DNA from: Mucilaginibacter inviolabilis
GTDB lineage: Bacteria > Bacteroidota > Bacteroidia > Sphingobacteriales > Sphingobacteriaceae
DNA: 64,000 bases
NCBI RefSeq assembly: GCF_011089895.1
Contig: NZ_JAANAT010000001.1
Location: 1,798,001 to 1,862,000 of the forward strand
Reading direction: 5' to 3'
Made by a program: the position numbers and the translations under genes
Part shown: positions 9,943-17,600 of the stretch, one piece after another
Layout: each line of letters starts with the position of its first letter
How positions within the stretch are numbered: the stretch's first letter is position 1
Notes under the pieces: model-generated
The model's database searches: none
The model's input: the letters and a program-made list of their open reading frames with translations, nothing else
Told to the model about the DNA's origin: nothing

Positions 9943-11082
9943 TTAATGAAATACAGCAATTGAAGGGAAGTAATATCCCGTGTAGGCAATATCATTGATC
10001 AATGAACCTGTAGAAGCGTTATAAAAACACAGGTCATTAAAACTATAATTGGTTGTAAAACCAGAGTGTACCGTATTAACAATTACCTGATTATGAACGG
10101 GATCATAAGCCACTCCGGCACCGTAAAGTTCCCTGCCTGTTGGCACTGTTATAAAGGGAGTTGTAAATGAAGCACTATTGGCAGCAGTATATTTATAGAT
10201 CTGAGTTCCGCCAGAAAATGTAGCGTTCTGAGCTATAAAGATGGCATTTTCGGTAGTAGAGGCTGCGATAGATCCGGGATGCCATGCTGCCCATGAACCA
10301 TATATAGAAAAAGGCACCGTTATAGTTTGCACCGCCAAAGTAGCCGGATCAATACGTACCAGTTGCGTACCACCGGCAGCCCAAACAGCGCCATCAGGAG
10401 TTTTGGCAAACGCGCAAAGCATGCCCGCAATAGAGGTAACAACTGTATTGTTAGATGCATTGAGCACCACTACCCCACTGGATTGAGACAATACAAAAAC
10501 ATAGTTACCCGCTTTAATCATATCACCTATCTGCCCTGTCACGCCGCTAAGCTTAGTACCCAGCGCCAATGTTTGCAGATTTATAGGGTAAATTCCCGAA
10601 TTAGTACTCACTAAACCATTGTTAGCATCAATACCCACAAAGGCTCTAAAATCATTGGTGCTTTTGGCCGCAATCCGGTTTATTTCCTGTAAGCTATGTG
10701 AATCGGCTACTACCAATGGGCCCCCAACTTTACTTACCAGGTATAGTCTATCATTAAAAATAGTACCGTATTGCAAAGTACTACTGATTGGATTAAGATT
10801 TTTTCCCGGGTTTTCTTTAGTGAATAAGCTATCGCTGATTAAACCGGTGCCAAAATCGTAAAAACTTACTGTTCCGGTACCATGTCCATACCAGCCTTCA
10901 TTTACCAGGAAAAAGCCGTTATCATATTTGCCTGTCCCGCGCACCTGGAGCTTTCCGGATGTTTGATTTGCATTCGTTGCATTAATAGCAGCATCCTTTT
11001 TACAGGAGCTTACCATTCCCATCAATAATATCGGGAAGATGCAGGGTAATAGTTTTACAAGGGCAGATTTTTTTGTGTTCAT
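9943..11082 (-). CDS. Beta-propeller surface lipoprotein (YncE/DUF5074-like), paralogue A
   Basis: A 379-residue lipoprotein (lipobox VSSC, then Lys-Lys-Asp) with the same propeller pattern as its downstream neighbour, from which it clearly arose, or vice versa, by tandem duplication. The main difference is a slightly longer Asn/Thr-rich linker after the lipid anchor (about residues 30-50). It lies 47 bp after the preceding lipoprotein gene, in the same operon. The cobalamin riboswitch upstream makes a role in capturing corrinoids at the cell surface likely. Sequence alone does not show which ligand each paralogue prefers. Confidence 0.75.
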   Translation of the reverse strand: MNTKKSALVKLLPCIFPILLMGMVSSCKKDAAINATNANQTSGKLQVRGTGKYDNGFFLVNEGWYGHGTGTVSFYDFGTGLISDSLFTKENPGKNLNPISSTLQYGTIFNDRLYLVSKVGGPLVVADSHSLQEINRIAAKSTNDFRAFVGIDANNGLVSTNSGIYPINLQTLALGTKLSGVTGQIGDMIKAGNYVFVLSQSSGVVVLNASNNTVVTSIAGMLCAFAKTPDGAVWAAGGTQLVRIDPATLAVQTITVPFSIYGSWAAWHPGSIAASTTENAIFIAQNATFSGGTQIYKYTAANSASFTTPFITVPTGRELYGAGVAYDPVHNQVIVNTVHSGFTTNYSFNDLCFYNASTGSLINDIAYTGYYFPSIAVFH

Positions 11083-11129
11083 TTTTACAGGTTTTATGTT
11101 TTTGGATAGGTAGAATTATTGATTTGATT

Positions 11130-12005
11130 TTAGTTTTTAAGCATGCTTAAATCGGCAGCGCCACCAAACTCAGTCGATTGCTCGCCCAACCAGCCCATAT
11201 TATATAGTATACCGGTTTGCACTTTTATAAAATCTATACCTTTCAGGCTCACTTTATTACCCTTAGCATCTATAGCATTATCAATATCTATTTTATCGCC
11301 ACCTGCTGTATTATCGCCGTAGCCATAATCATAAGCCGCACTGGTAATGTATGTCGGGTCATCGTCGTTAATATTTGATGATGGCAACAGCGTGCCACTA
11401 AAAGTATAAGTATCACCTTTGATGCCGATAGGAAAATAAGGTTGCTTATGGAATATGTTGGTTTTTACAAAGCCAGTTTTGCCTTTATTGTCTTTCCATG
11501 GTACGCTGCACGTATCACATTTAGGCCGTGTATAGGTAACCGAGTAATTACGGGTATAACCATCCTTATACTGAGCACTACCGGTTAACTCATACCAGGT
11601 ATCATCCGGCTTACCATTGTTATTGGTATCCTGCATCACCCATATGACACCGGGCTCCGAAAAATTGGCAAAAGCATTACCATAAACAATAAAGTCTTCT
11701 TTATAGGGTACGTTTAAAACCGTGTGATCAAAGCCAACGATGATATATCCACCCCAGGCTCCCAAGCTTACCAATCCCTGATCGCCGTTTAAGGTGCTTT
11801 TAGCGGCTACGGTATCACCAATACCTGTATTATCAAACTGTCCCGGAGCCGGATTAAAATCAAACAGCTGACTTACATATGCCTTGCTTTGGGCCGTTAT
11901 AGGGTGTACAGGCGTTTCGGGAGTTGTATTATCGGTTGATTTATCCTTTTTACAGGATGACATTAGCACGATGCCGAGCAAAAGCCCTAAGGACAAGTTT
12001 TTCAT
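11130..12005 (-). CDS. Secreted lipoprotein of unknown function in the cobalamin operon
   Basis: I start at ATG 12005 (MKNLSLGLLLGIVLMSSC), which gives a proper lipobox; the longer frame opens eight codons earlier. The 291-residue mature protein is not a propeller. It has a DTNNNGKPDDTWYEL loop that looks like a calcium-binding turn, a CDTC pair (around residues 165-170) and an Asp-rich segment (INDDDPTY). Similar proteins in Bacteroidetes are annotated only as cell surface proteins and travel with BtuB-like receptors. Position between the BtuG-like gene and two more propellers under one riboswitch suggests a corrinoid-handling surface protein, but no function can be assigned from sequence. 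Confidence 0.6.
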   Translation of the reverse strand: MKNLSLGLLLGIVLMSSCKKDKSTDNTTPETPVHPITAQSKAYVSQLFDFNPAPGQFDNTGIGDTVAAKSTLNGDQGLVSLGAWGGYIIVGFDHTVLNVPYKEDFIVYGNAFANFSEPGVIWVMQDTNNNGKPDDTWYELTGSAQYKDGYTRNYSVTYTRPKCDTCSVPWKDNKGKTGFVKTNIFHKQPYFPIGIKGDTYTFSGTLLPSSNINDDDPTYITSAAYDYGYGDNTAGGDKIDIDNAIDAKGNKVSLKGIDFIKVQTGILYNMGWLGEQSTEFGGAADLSMLKN

Positions 12006-12055
12006 GTGGTTTAAGTTGATCTTTATCATTTTTATTGATTTTCTGTTTCTTAATA

Positions 12056-13198
12056 TTAATAAGCAAATGCAAAGTGCCCGGGGATATCACCTGTTATCAC
12101 CGACCATTTTTTCTTTCCGGCTGTACTAAAGCAGTATAAAGTTCCTGGAGATACATAATCTTTTGCATCTGTAACCAACACTTCTTTGGTTACCGGGTTT
12201 ACCGCGATGCCATAGGGAACTTTTATTTGGGCTTCGGTTCCGTCTGTTATAAACTTTGTATTCAGTACGGTTTCGTCCTTCACGTTAATCATCGAGTAGG
12301 TTGTGGTATTTTTACCGGTGATGTAGCTAAATTCATAACTATACATATAGGCTGTATCACCATCTATCCAAAGGTTGCTTACCCCAAAATCAAATTCCTT
12401 TTTTACCTGGTCGGTCTTGGTATCGATCACAAATAGTTTTGAAGGAATATTATAATAATCGCCCCGGGAGGTTACGTAGATGTCGCCATATTGATCGGCC
12501 TTTACCCTATCCAGATTGATTGCTACATCGATGCGTTTCAATTCCGTAAATGAAGCCAGGTCAACCACAGATACTGTACGCTCATAATTTGGAGGACTAT
12601 AGCCACCAGAGTTGGCTACATACAGTTTTTCGCCCACAATGGCCATTTCTTCCGGCTGGCGACCGACGGTCACTGTTCGCGTAATCTGCAGGGTGGTAGT
12701 ATCAATCTCATTTACTGCGCCATTCGGGGCTTTGGGATCACCCACTTTGCCCAGATAGGCGCTTACATAAGCTTTACCGTTATGAAAAGTAACATATCGG
12801 CAATTGGTAATGTCAATTTGAGTTATCCTTTTGTTAGTATGCAGGTTAAGCACCTCAACCTTGTTGGAATTATTAACTACGATATACACCTTGGAACCGT
12901 AGATGCCTACATCATTACCTACGTCGCCAAGACCTTTAACCACTTGTGGATTTGCCTGACCATATATGTTTTTACTGAATTGCCCTGTTGTATAATCCAG
13001 GTAATCCAATGATGCTTTACTTGAACCCAAATTACCTTCATCAACCAGGTAAAAGCCTTTTACCACACTATTGGGGTCTGGCGGAAACAGCGTAGTTACT
13101 ACCTCCGGAACGGGCTGCTGAGCTTTGCGGCACGAACCGTATATCATTAGCGTACATCCGAGTAGCAGGTAAAGCAGTTTGTAATTTATATTTTTCAT
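12056..13198 (-). CDS. BtuG-like beta-propeller lipoprotein, probable cobalamin-binding partner of the receptor
   Basis: Immediately follows the TonB receptor (4-bp gap). The 380-residue protein has a lipobox (YGSC), a short linker, then YncE-type propeller repeats: GFYLVDEGNLGSSKASLDYL, KVYIVVNNSNKVEVLNL, KLYVANSGGYSPP and further blades. In characterised Bacteroides loci the gene next to btuB encodes BtuG, a seven-bladed propeller that caps BtuB and captures vitamin B12. Gene order, fold and riboswitch control all match that model. The two downstream propellers are more distant paralogues. Ligand binding is inferred from family and context. Confidence 0.82.
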   Translation of the reverse strand: MKNINYKLLYLLLGCTLMIYGSCRKAQQPVPEVVTTLFPPDPNSVVKGFYLVDEGNLGSSKASLDYLDYTTGQFSKNIYGQANPQVVKGLGDVGNDVGIYGSKVYIVVNNSNKVEVLNLHTNKRITQIDITNCRYVTFHNGKAYVSAYLGKVGDPKAPNGAVNEIDTTTLQITRTVTVGRQPEEMAIVGEKLYVANSGGYSPPNYERTVSVVDLASFTELKRIDVAINLDRVKADQYGDIYVTSRGDYYNIPSKLFVIDTKTDQVKKEFDFGVSNLWIDGDTAYMYSYEFSYITGKNTTTYSMINVKDETVLNTKFITDGTEAQIKVPYGIAVNPVTKEVLVTDAKDYVSPGTLYCFSTAGKKKWSVITGDIPGHFAFAY

Positions 13199-13202
13199 AA
13201 CA

Positions 13203-15281
13203 TCAAAAAGTTGAGCTTATGGTAAAACGATAGTTAATTTGCGGCATCGGAAAATTGAGCGCTATATAATTTTCCTGACTAAATACATTATTTAACTCGC
13301 CGGTTAGTTTTATTTTATGCTTGTTATAATTGGAGGTATAAGAAAAGCTTATATCATGGGTATACCAGGGTTGCAAATAATTCTCCGGGGCATTATATTT
13401 TGAATCGTACCTGCTGGCAACATAAATATAACTGTAGTTAAAGGCGAACTTACGCCACTCGGCACCAACCAATACCGAACCACTGTTGATCGGCGTATAA
13501 GGTATTTGCTGTTTGTAATTAATATCTGTTGGGTCTGTTACATCTATCGCTTTCTGATAAGTGTAGCTGATACCCGTATTAATAAACAGCTCGCCGGGTA
13601 ATTGCCAGGTTGCCTGCGAGTTGATTTCAAGTCCTCTGATATGCACCTTACCGAGGTTGTACATCGTCCACCGCGCCAGGTTCATACCTGGTATAGCTAC
13701 AATTTTATCTGTTACCTGGTTATAGTAGGCATCGGTTTGTATAGCAAAATAAATTAAGGTATGTTGTTGAAAGGTCTTATTATAAGTAAAACCTACATCA
13801 TATTGCTTGGTATACTCCGGCCTTAAAAAAGAGTTCCCGATAAAAGTGTAATACAGATCATTAAAACTTGGCAGCCTGAAAATACTCTTGTAAAAACTCC
13901 TTAACCTGAAATCGGGATTATCAAATGGCTGCCATGATAAAAGTACTGCAGGTGTAAATTTTGTTTTTTTACCTGCGGCCTGCAGGGTATCAACCTGGTC
14001 ATTTACAAAGGTACCCAGCAAGCTTGCCTGTGCGTTAAAGCGTTTAAAATGAACTTCGGTAGCTAATGCTGTTAATATAGTATTGCGTGTGGGTCGCACA
14101 AACCGGTATACTGCCGAATCATTTTGCGTAGCATCGAGCGTATTGCGCTGGTAATCGGCAGAGAACGCTGCATCCCAAAAGGAGTTGATATGAAATTTAT
14201 TAGCTGCTGACAGGTATAGTTCGTGCTCGTCATATTTATTTTCGAGTAGCCCCCGTGTAGTGGTTATTGTGGGGTCGAAGTATTCTGTATGATCATCAGA
14301 ATATTTAGCACCCAGCATTAAACTATAACTTTCACTAAACTTTTTGTTGTAGCTTGATTGTATAAAAACGTCCTTTTCTTTTTGCCGCTGTTTGGAATCG
14401 AAATTATTGTTTACAGTAGGGCCGGGTAATCCCCTGTCCGAATGATATAGATAACCCTTCAGCGTCCAGGCACTGCTATCTTTTAGCTTACCATACAATC
14501 CGGCTTCTACACGCTGCGCGTCAATGTCGCCATTGTGCCTTATTGCCGTGGTATCATAGCCAGTAACACCGTTGGTTGTCCTGAACCTGTAACGCCCATT
14601 GGCATGAATTACTTCGGTACTTATGCTGCTGTAAACATTATCGCTCAATTTATACTGCCAAAGCAATGACGGGTTTACCAATCCGAATGACCCTGTTTTA
14701 AAACTGAGCTTACCATTGGTGCGACTACCCGCTTCAAAATTTGGTTGCTTGGACATCATGTAAAGGGAAGCCCCCGCAGCGAAGCCCTTAGCCGGTTGAA
14801 AAATTGTACTTTTCTGGGCGTTGTATAGGTCTATTTCTTCAATGTTATCCAGCGAGAACTTACCCAGATCTACCTGTCCGTTCTGAGCATTACCGAACTC
14901 TACACCATCATAAAAAACAGCTACATGGTTAGTACCCAGACTGCGTACGTTAACCGTTTTTAAGCCTCCTATGCCACCATAGTCTTTTATTTGTACACCC
15001 GAAAAAAACCGGATGGCATCGGCTACAGAAAGACTGTTCAGCTTTTCAAGATCTGTGCCTTTAAGTATTTGAACAGGCGTGGCCGATGTATTACGCAGAG
15101 ACAGGCGGGCGGCACGTATAGAAACCTCTTTCAAATGGTGGCTTTTAACCGTATCTGTAGTTATTTTTTCACGACTGGTATCTGCCGCCTGCGCCAAAGC
15201 ATGGTCACAAAACAAGCCTTGTATCGCTGTAAGGCAAATAGAAAACATCAGGAAGCACAAATATTTGTACGAGTGTTGCAA
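13203..15281 (-). CDS. TonB-dependent receptor, BtuB-like (cobalamin uptake)
   Basis: An outer membrane beta-barrel transporter. After the signal peptide (ending ALAQ) comes a TonB box-like stretch (HLKEVSIRA), the plug domain (LEKLNSLSVADAIRFFSGVQ, SLGTNHVAVFYDGVE) and a barrel of about 550 residues ending in Phe (RFTISSTF), as expected for BAM recognition. The start is uncertain. TTG at 15281 gives the best signal peptide; ATG 15248 and GTG 15341 are the alternatives. The cobalamin riboswitch 115 bp upstream identifies the substrate class. It heads a five-gene operon ending at the terminator near 8759. Confidence 0.9.
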   Translation of the reverse strand: MQHSYKYLCFLMFSICLTAIQGLFCDHALAQAADTSREKITTDTVKSHHLKEVSIRAARLSLRNTSATPVQILKGTDLEKLNSLSVADAIRFFSGVQIKDYGGIGGLKTVNVRSLGTNHVAVFYDGVEFGNAQNGQVDLGKFSLDNIEEIDLYNAQKSTIFQPAKGFAAGASLYMMSKQPNFEAGSRTNGKLSFKTGSFGLVNPSLLWQYKLSDNVYSSISTEVIHANGRYRFRTTNGVTGYDTTAIRHNGDIDAQRVEAGLYGKLKDSSAWTLKGYLYHSDRGLPGPTVNNNFDSKQRQKEKDVFIQSSYNKKFSESYSLMLGAKYSDDHTEYFDPTITTTRGLLENKYDEHELYLSAANKFHINSFWDAAFSADYQRNTLDATQNDSAVYRFVRPTRNTILTALATEVHFKRFNAQASLLGTFVNDQVDTLQAAGKKTKFTPAVLLSWQPFDNPDFRLRSFYKSIFRLPSFNDLYYTFIGNSFLRPEYTKQYDVGFTYNKTFQQHTLIYFAIQTDAYYNQVTDKIVAIPGMNLARWTMYNLGKVHIRGLEINSQATWQLPGELFINTGISYTYQKAIDVTDPTDINYKQQIPYTPINSGSVLVGAEWRKFAFNYSYIYVASRYDSKYNAPENYLQPWYTHDISFSYTSNYNKHKIKLTGELNNVFSQENYIALNFPMPQINYRFTISSTF

Positions 15282-15395
15282 TACGTTCTGTTCGTGAAAA
15301 ATTAAACAAACAGCCAACAGGGTACCATAAATGGAATACACACAACGTGAGGTACTTCATTCCAGCTTCAATCCCCGAAAGCTATGAATACATAT

Positions 15396-15590
15396 AGTGC
15401 AATGGCAGGTCTTCTGACTTACTCCCCACTTATCCAGCCTTCCCGTCGCGATCATATCGAAACAGTGGCTACAGAATGGATAGCGGTTAACAGAGCTTAC
15501 AGCTGCGGGACAGTTCCGGAATTACACCGGATTCCCTTTTAATCCCAAAACCACAAAGGGCTTCGGGAACCAAAAGCGACGCAAATATAG
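15396..15590 (-). promoter_or_regulatory. Cobalamin riboswitch (AdoCbl type)
   Basis: Read on the minus strand, the conserved core appears in order: GGGAATCCGGTGTAATTCCG, then CTGTCCCGCAGCTGTAAGC, the GCCACTG junction, CGACGGGAAGGC and the B12 box AGTCAGAAGACCTGCC near 15405-15422. All are hallmark elements of the cobalamin riboswitch. It precedes the TonB receptor gene, so intracellular cobalamin should switch off the uptake operon. The short distance to the receptor start suggests control of translation initiation, though termination cannot be excluded. Confidence 0.96.
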
Positions 15591-15659
15591 AAATAAAAAA
15601 TGCAAGGAATTTTATTTTAGTATCATCAGGCGGCGGCCTGAGAATTGATAGCCTGTATC

Positions 15660-15950
15660 GGTAAAAACTTTTTAAACCTTTTATTTTAACACTTTTCTGA
15701 TCAAAAACAGGGCAAAAAGGCCCGATAAATATCTGTTTTAACTAAATTTTAACGCCATTTTAACACTTTTTAACAAATTTTTGGTGGCTTTTGAAAGGTT
15801 TAAAAAGTATTAAATTATTGAATATCAAACAACTAAATACAAAACGACGTTTTTTCACCCTCTTTTCTCTTTAACTAAACAGCCCGGATGTCTGGTTGAT
15901 GACATCCGGGCTGATATGGATATAAATATACGAAAATTCGGGCAGAAAAG
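15660..15950. repeat. 290-bp structured intergenic repeat, copy 1
   Basis: Aligns over its full length with 52389-52678. Shared blocks in order: GTAAAAACTTTTTAAACCTT, TTTTAACA, TTTTAACACTTTTTAACAAA, TTTAAAAAGTATTAA, a CAAA..AACTA.ATACAAA block, CTTTAAC.AAACAGCCCGG, a GC-rich hairpin (15880-15913, 13-bp stem) and ATATACGAAA after it. The outer blocks of this copy form a 15-bp inverted repeat (ACTTTTTAAACCTTT at 15667 with its complement near 15794). TTTTAAC recurs at 15736, 15747, 15758 and 15768. It has no coding potential. It lies between the riboswitch and the AhpD-like operon. It could be a non-coding RNA, a MITE-like element or a regulatory array. Confidence 0.85.
15880..15913. terminator. 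GC-rich hairpin inside repeat copy 1
   Basis: A perfect 13-bp stem CAGCCCGGATGTC / GACATCCGGGCTG with an 8-nt loop. On the minus strand it is followed by TTTAGTTAAAG, so it could end leftward transcription from the AhpD-like pair (stop at 16014). The equivalent hairpin in copy 2 has a different inner stem with compensating bases. Confidence 0.6.
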
Positions 15951-16013
15951 CGCTAGCACTTTTCAGTTCTGTTGCCTTTTAAATAGCCGAATTAATAAAA
16001 TAACTTAATGATA

Positions 16014-16553
16014 TCAGAATTTACCATAACCTACATGTGCCATACGTTCGCCCATTTCGGCGTAGGCTTCGTTGGGGCCTGGAGCCCAGGTACCTAAACC
16101 ATCTACATAACGGTTAAACATACAAAACGCGGCTGCTATCAGTACCGTATCATGTATCTCTGTATCAGTTGCCCCTTCTGCACGGGCCTTTTCTACGTCA
16201 TTTTCCGTTACGTTTTTACCATTGCGCTGTACCTGGTGTGCAATGTGCAACAAGGAACGCAACTTATCAGATACCGGGGTATCGGGCAAGCCAGCTTTGA
16301 TATCGTCAATAATATTCAGTCCGCTTTTTAAATGTGCTGCCGCCGCGGCAGCATGTGAAGTGTGACAGAAATGGCAATCGTTCCAATAAGATACCGATGC
16401 GGCTATAATTTCCCGTTCGCCGCTGGTTAAAGATGATGGCCCTCGCAATAAGGTTTCAGCCAGGTCAAGCAGAGGACGGGCAGTTTCCGGGCGGTAGTTC
16501 AATAAACCGATGATACCCGGCAGTTCTTCGTTGTTTAATTTAATATGCGCCAT
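16014..16553 (-). CDS. Carboxymuconolactone decarboxylase/AhpD-like peroxidase-related protein
   Basis: A 179-residue all-helical protein of the AhpD-like superfamily. The redox motif is CHFCHTSHAAAA (near residues 58-70), i.e. Cys-X2-Cys followed by His as in alkylhydroperoxidase AhpD and peroxidase-related enzymes. The second half carries TDTEIHDTVLIAAAFCMFNR, a conserved segment of the subfamily. It starts 4 bp after the stop of a clear paralogue and is surely co-transcribed. A role in peroxide or electrophile detoxification is plausible from the family; the substrate is not evident. Confidence 0.85.
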   Translation of the reverse strand: MAHIKLNNEELPGIIGLLNYRPETARPLLDLAETLLRGPSSLTSGEREIIAASVSYWNDCHFCHTSHAAAAAAHLKSGLNIIDDIKAGLPDTPVSDKLRSLLHIAHQVQRNGKNVTENDVEKARAEGATDTEIHDTVLIAAAFCMFNRYVDGLGTWAPGPNEAYAEMGERMAHVGYGKF

Positions 16554-16557
16554 GCTC

Positions 16558-17136
16558 TTATATGGTTTCGGTTAAGTTCATATCGGTTACTTTTGGCGGA
16601 GGGGTCAGGTACCCTTCGCGGGCACGTTGTTCGCCCATTTTATCATATAATTCGTCATTATCGGGCTGCCAGGTAGCCAGGCCATCCACATAACGGTTAT
16701 ACATACAAAATGCAGCCGCTATTAACACGGTATCATGAATATCTATATCACTGGCACCTGTATTACGGGCACGCTCTACATCATCGGGAGTAACATTTTT
16801 TCCGCCTGATTGTACTTTGGCTGCGATATTTAATAATGCCTTAAGCTTATCGCTTACAGGGGCTGTTTCCGGATCGGCAATCACGCTGCTCACTATTTCG
16901 GCATTATTGCCTAATTGGTGTTTGGCAATAGCACCATGTATGGTGGTGCAATATTTACAGGTATTTAAACTGGATACATACGTAGCTATCAGCTCACGCT
17001 CCCCGGCGCTTAATGAAGGGTGTGGATCATGCAGTAAAGTTTGTACCAAATGATTCAGGGGAGCCGCGGTCTCTGGCCTGTACATGAACAAGCTCCGGAT
17101 ACCCGGAAATTCCGAGGGTAAATTAATGAGTGGCAT
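16558..17136 (-). CDS. Carboxymuconolactone decarboxylase/AhpD-like protein, first of a pair
   Basis: A 192-residue paralogue of the next gene (shared PETA.PL..L..TLL, HDTVLIAAAFCMYNRYVDGL) with the redox motif CKYCTTIHGAIAKH. It has a 13-residue C-terminal extension that the downstream copy lacks. Two AhpD-like subunits in one operon may form a hetero-oligomer, since the family forms trimers or hexamers, but this is inference. Upstream is a 460-bp repeat-rich gap, and no dedicated regulator is adjacent. Confidence 0.85.
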   Translation of the reverse strand: MPLINLPSEFPGIRSLFMYRPETAAPLNHLVQTLLHDPHPSLSAGERELIATYVSSLNTCKYCTTIHGAIAKHQLGNNAEIVSSVIADPETAPVSDKLKALLNIAAKVQSGGKNVTPDDVERARNTGASDIDIHDTVLIAAAFCMYNRYVDGLATWQPDNDELYDKMGEQRAREGYLTPPPKVTDMNLTETI

Positions 17137-17600
17137 AATCTGGTTTTTAAATAGGGTTGATTTTTACAATCTGTAACTGGTTAATTAAAGATGGATGATA
17201 AACGCCATATTTCAAAATATTTTCGATTATTCACCAACGCTTTTTATTCCCTCCCCACGGGAGGGGTGCGGTGGTTTGTGTAATGGCGGGGAGGGCTTCT
17301 ACGCGCGATGATTATCCTGTTCCATAAACCCCTTCCTCCCCTTCCCGAGGGAAGGAATCGCACAGGGCTTGGGCTTTTTGATTGGCTGTCATGCTGAGCT
17401 CCGTCGAAGCATGGTGGGCAGGCCTCTGCGCTATACTTCGCTGCCGCGGGCTTCCAGCCCGTGGTATACATGGTTCAGCTTTCAGCTGACTGACGTAAGC
17501 TGAAAGCTTACCACAATACTACCCACGAGATACGCTCCGCTAATCTCGCGGGAGCGAATAACACACCCCTGCCCCTCTTAAGAGGGGAGCCAACACCCTT
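17137..17600. repeat. Intergenic cluster of palindromic dispersed repeats
   Basis: About 460 bp without a gene but packed with short inverted repeats of several families common between Bacteroidetes genes. These are CCCTCCCC..GGGAGGGG near 17252, CCTTCCTCCCC..GGGAAGG near 17330, TGTCATGCTGAGCTCCGTCG near 17388, CCGCGGGCTTCCAGCCCGTG near 17443, CAGCTTTCAGCTG with a complementary AGCTGAAAGCT near 17474-17510, and CCCCTCTTAAGAGGGG near 17572. GC content is visibly higher than in flanking non-coding DNA. Reading frames across it (for instance a 75-codon minus-strand ORF) look like translations of repeats, not genes. Confidence 0.75.

Noticed and set aside
15660..15950. The idea that the 290-bp element is an insertion sequence or riboswitch
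   Set aside because: It has no transposase frame, no target duplication that I can see, and no conserved position upstream of a gene start; copy 2 even begins at a stop codon.
17244..17471. A 75-codon minus-strand frame in the repeat-rich gap
   Set aside because: It consists wholly of palindromic repeat units and has no homologous look or coding pattern.
17137..17600. A possible CRISPR array in the repeat-dense gap
   Set aside because: The units differ from one another, are palindromic and are not separated by regular spacers; no cas gene is present.
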